Assembly (NCBI GenBank): GCA_000715685.1
Contig: KL569401.1
Location: forward strand, 38,055-44,829
Direction: 5' to 3'
Origin: Streptomyces lilacinus
GTDB lineage: Bacteria > Actinomycetota > Actinomycetes > Streptomycetales > Streptomycetaceae
DNA length: 6,775 bases
This document shows positions 5,955-6,775 of the stretch, in pieces (the stretch's first letter is position 1; each line of letters starts with the position of its first letter). Position numbers and translations under genes: made by a program. Below the pieces are notes generated by a model. The model made no database searches, had not been told where the DNA came from, and saw only the letters and a program-made list of their open reading frames with translations.

Positions 5955-6704
5955 GTGTCGACGCCGTTCTATGTCTCACCCCAGCAGGCCATGGCCGACC
6001 GCGCCGAGTACGCCCGCAAGGGCATCGCGCGCGGCCGCAGCGTCGTGGTCCTCCAGTACAACGACGGCGTGGTCTTCGTCGCCGAGAACCCGTCCCGCGC
6101 GCTGCACAAGGTCAGCGAGATCTACGACCGGATCGCCTTCGCGGCGGTCGGCAAGTACAACGAGTTCGAGAACCTGCGCATCGGCGGCGTCCGCTACGCC
6201 GACCTGCGCGGCTACACCTACGACCGCGACGACGTCACGGCCCGCGGCCTGGCGAACGTCTACGCGCAGACGCTGGGCACGATCTTCTCCAGCGCCGGCG
6301 AGAAGCCGTACGAGGTCGAGCTGATCGTCGCCGAGGTCGGGGCCGCCCCCGAGGACGACCAGATCTACCGCCTGCCGCACGACGGCTCGATCGTCGACGA
6401 GCACGGCTCGGTCGCGGTCGGCGGCAACGCCGACCAGATCAGCAGCTACCTGGACCAGCGACACCGGGACGGGATGACGCTGTCCGAGGCGCTCAAGCTC
6501 GCCGTCGAGTCGCTGGCCCGCGACACGAACGGCACGGAGCGGACGCTGACCGCCGAGCAGCTCGAGGTCGCGGTCCTGGACCGCAAGCGCCCCCAGCAGC
6601 GCAAGTTCAAGCGCCTGCTGGGCCGCCAGCTGTCCCGGCTGCTGGAGGAGGGTTCGGGCTCGGCGCCCGAGGCTGGCGCGGCCGAGGAGGCCGAGGAGGA
6701 GTAG
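5955..6704 (+). CDS. prcA: 20S proteasome alpha subunit PrcA
   Basis: A 249-residue subunit that forms the outer, gating rings of the 20S core; it has no catalytic threonine. The N-terminus [22 protein letters not shown] is the alpha-type gate and H0 helix. Lys52 in NPSRALHK matches the pocket lysine of Mycobacterium tuberculosis PrcA that accepts the C-terminal tail of the ATPase, here the Gln-Tyr-Leu tail of Arc. [42 protein letters not shown] and KPYEVEL are family-conserved blocks. The last roughly 20 residues are a low-complexity acidic tail ([11 protein letters not shown]), probably disordered, a part known to vary among species. The start is GTG, with AAAGGGA (5939-5945) 9 nt upstream, a moderate site. 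The 63-nt spacer after prcB shows no terminator. A strong terminator follows 7 nt after the stop. Confidence 0.97.
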   Translation: MSTPFYVSPQQAMADRAEYARKGIARGRSVVVLQYNDGVVFVAENPSRALHKVSEIYDRIAFAAVGKYNEFENLRIGGVRYADLRGYTYDRDDVTARGLANVYAQTLGTIFSSAGEKPYEVELIVAEVGAAPEDDQIYRLPHDGSIVDEHGSVAVGGNADQISSYLDQRHRDGMTLSEALKLAVESLARDTNGTERTLTAEQLEVAVLDRKRPQQRKFKRLLGRQLSRLLEEGSGSAPEAGAAEEAEEE

Positions 6705-6711
6705 TCCTGGC

Positions 6712-6761
6712 CCTCAAACGCCGGACGGGCTGGATAAATCCAGCCCGTCCGGCGTTTGAGG
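6712..6761. terminator. 24-bp-stem terminator after prcA, repeat-like
   Basis: The arms at 6712-6735 and 6738-6761 are perfect reverse complements over 24 bp, leaving only AA between them (effective loop TAAA). Beginning 7 nt after prcA, it would end the prcBA transcript; its symmetry would also serve a convergent gene beyond the window. The CAAACGCCGGACGGGCT core is one I associate with a palindrome dispersed between many Streptomyces genes (recalled, not searched). No U run is needed for such stems in this group. Confidence 0.8.
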
Positions 6762-6775
6762 ACGCGGTCTGGGCA

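Noticed and set aside
1..6775. tRNA, rRNA, CRISPR array or prophage genes
   Set aside because: I saw no cloverleaf, regular spaced repeats or phage-type genes; the repeats present are short and local.

Overview
The window is a high-GC actinobacterial segment, most likely Streptomyces or a close relative. It carries the Pup-proteasome locus in the order arc(mpa) - dop - pup - prcB - prcA on the + strand. The genus call rests on GC-rich third codon positions, GTG starts, a 72-residue Pup ending in Gly-Gly-Gln, and how closely the proteins match what I remember of Streptomyces sequences. No database search was run.

Layout. Bases 1-17 are residual Tn5/Nextera mosaic-end adapter. Bases 18-464 encode the C-terminal part of an unrecognised protein, whose 3' end overlaps by 22 nt the 3' end of a convergent single-cluster ferredoxin (443-739, - strand). 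A divergent intergenic region of about 240 nt, containing a perfect 12-bp palindrome, separates the ferredoxin from arc. The arc gene (982-2730) is broken at 1518-1558 by two inverted adapter mosaic ends that replace about 59 nt of real sequence and create an in-frame stop. This is a sequencing or assembly artefact, not biology. A nested-hairpin terminator follows arc. Then come a 320-nt gap, dop (3051-4562), pup (4724-4942), a very strong 14-bp-stem hairpin, prcB (5049-5891), prcA (5955-6704) and a 24-bp-stem terminator at the end of the window.

How the genes work together. Dop deamidates the C-terminal glutamine of Pup to glutamate and also removes Pup from substrates. A ligase, PafA, which is not in this window, attaches Pup to target lysines. 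The hexameric Arc/Mpa ATPase binds Pup through its N-terminal coiled coils, unfolds the substrate and feeds it into the 20S core made of PrcA (gating alpha ring) and PrcB (Thr-nucleophile beta ring). Arc docks with its C-terminal Gln-Tyr-Leu tail. All diagnostic residues of these steps are visible: Dop Asp95, Pup C-terminal Gln, PrcB Thr53/Asp69/Lys85, PrcA Lys52, and the Arc Walker motifs and tail.

The system itself is well known, and I do not see a previously undescribed system here. The items most worth a second look are the adapter chimera inside arc, the ferredoxin whose second cluster ligand is Asp, the strong hairpin between pup and prcB, and several palindromes and repeats in the intergenic regions.
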